This document shows positions 63,853 through 64,000 of a stretch of DNA of 64,000 nt, in pieces. The stretch comes from Noviherbaspirillum humi (lineage in GTDB: Bacteria > Pseudomonadota > Gammaproteobacteria > Burkholderiales > Burkholderiaceae_D). The stretch spans positions 62,001 through 126,000 of the forward strand of contig NZ_FZOT01000017.1 of NCBI RefSeq assembly GCF_900188095.1, in the 5' to 3' direction. The notes under the pieces were generated by a model. It worked only from the letters and a program-made list of their open reading frames with translations. It was not told where the DNA came from and made no database searches. The translations under genes and the position numbers were made by a program. The number at the start of each line of letters is the position of its first letter. Within the stretch, counting starts at the first letter, position 1.

Positions 63853-64000
63853 TCAGCCGCGCTGCCTCCTTGCCGCTGCTTCCGCAGCAGCCCGTTCCAT
63901 GCGCAGCGAATGTGCGGTTCGTCGCGCCGAGACGGGAACAGGCTGCCATGCGAACTGGCGCCCGATGGTGATGTGGAAGTCGGGCGCCGGCGGCAAACCG
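63853..64000 (-). CDS. Possible C terminus of a minus-strand gene
   Basis: A minus-strand frame is open from the right edge to TGA at 63853-63855, encoding about 48 residues with a plausible protein-like end (FHITIGRQFAWQPVPVSA, then an Ala/Arg-rich tail). It would be convergent with the HlyD gene, 16 bp apart. A competing plus-strand frame starts at ATG 63845 and is also open to the edge, but its composition is less protein-like. Product unknown. Confidence 0.35.
   Translation of the reverse strand, partial: GLPPAPDFHITIGRQFAWQPVPVSARRTAHSLRMERAAAEAAARRQRG

Noticed and set aside
63845-64000. Plus-strand frame open to the right edge
   Set aside because: Composition is not protein-like, and a minus-strand frame over the same DNA looks better; cannot be decided without more sequence.

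Overview
The window is a high-GC chromosome segment from a betaproteobacterium of the order Burkholderiales, most likely an Oxalobacteraceae member (Herbaspirillum / Noviherbaspirillum / Massilia-like). The reasons are the nuoC-N order followed by a DUF2818 gene, the conserved string relA - tRNA-Val - thrS - infC - rpmI - rplT - pheS - pheT - ihfA - merR, and the protein sequences themselves. This assignment is inference from gene order and remembered family sequences, not from a database search. No rRNA, CRISPR array, insertion sequence or integrase is visible.

Layout. (1) 1-13754: respiratory complex I operon, from the 3' end of nuoC to nuoN, plus a DUF2818 membrane protein; a Nudix ADP-ribose pyrophosphatase follows. 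(2) 14478-21862: mostly central metabolism. It holds ETF-ubiquinone oxidoreductase, an SDR/thioesterase pair, a PAS-LuxR regulator divergent from a two-subunit 3-oxoacid CoA-transferase (scoAB), 3-hydroxybutyrate dehydrogenase, an alpha/beta hydrolase and a RidA-family protein. Together these suggest ketone-body / polyhydroxybutyrate turnover feeding acetyl-CoA and electrons to the quinone pool. (3) 21878-32370: information processing. It holds relA, tRNA-Val(GAC), thrS, infC (apparently starting at an AUA codon), rpmI, rplT, pheST, ihfA and a MerR regulator. (4) 32480-34980: a degenerate histidine-kinase/receiver protein and the nucleotide nucleosidase ppnN. (5) 35200-41432: a DNA-damage module, imuA-imuB-dnaE2, with a perfect CTGT-N8-ACAG SOS box. 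A second SOS box precedes an unknown 148-codon-class gene just upstream.

(6) 41433-50157: a lower-GC, probably acquired, compact type IVb (R64 thin-pilus / TCP-like) pilus locus. Its order is ATPase, inner-membrane platform, pilin, TcpQ/PilL-like, lipoprotein secretin (PilN), PilO2, PilP. No prepilin peptidase, minor pilin or lytic transglycosylase is encoded here. (7) 50363-52980: an NMT1/SsuA-type ABC importer (permease, ATPase, binding protein) on the minus strand.

(8) 53235-64000: an accessory cluster that is the best candidate for an under-described system. It holds a secreted caspase-like/SUMF1 fusion on the minus strand, two tandem DUF4399 exported proteins, an FHA-GAF-HD-GYP protein, an outer-membrane efflux lipoprotein, a transmembrane double-FHA protein with a large C-terminal extracytoplasmic part, and an HlyD-type adaptor. 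Co-orientation and overlaps of the last three genes suggest a type I secretion/efflux machine coupled to phosphothreonine (FHA) and cyclic-di-GMP signalling. The inner-membrane ABC component is not in the window and may lie beyond the right edge.
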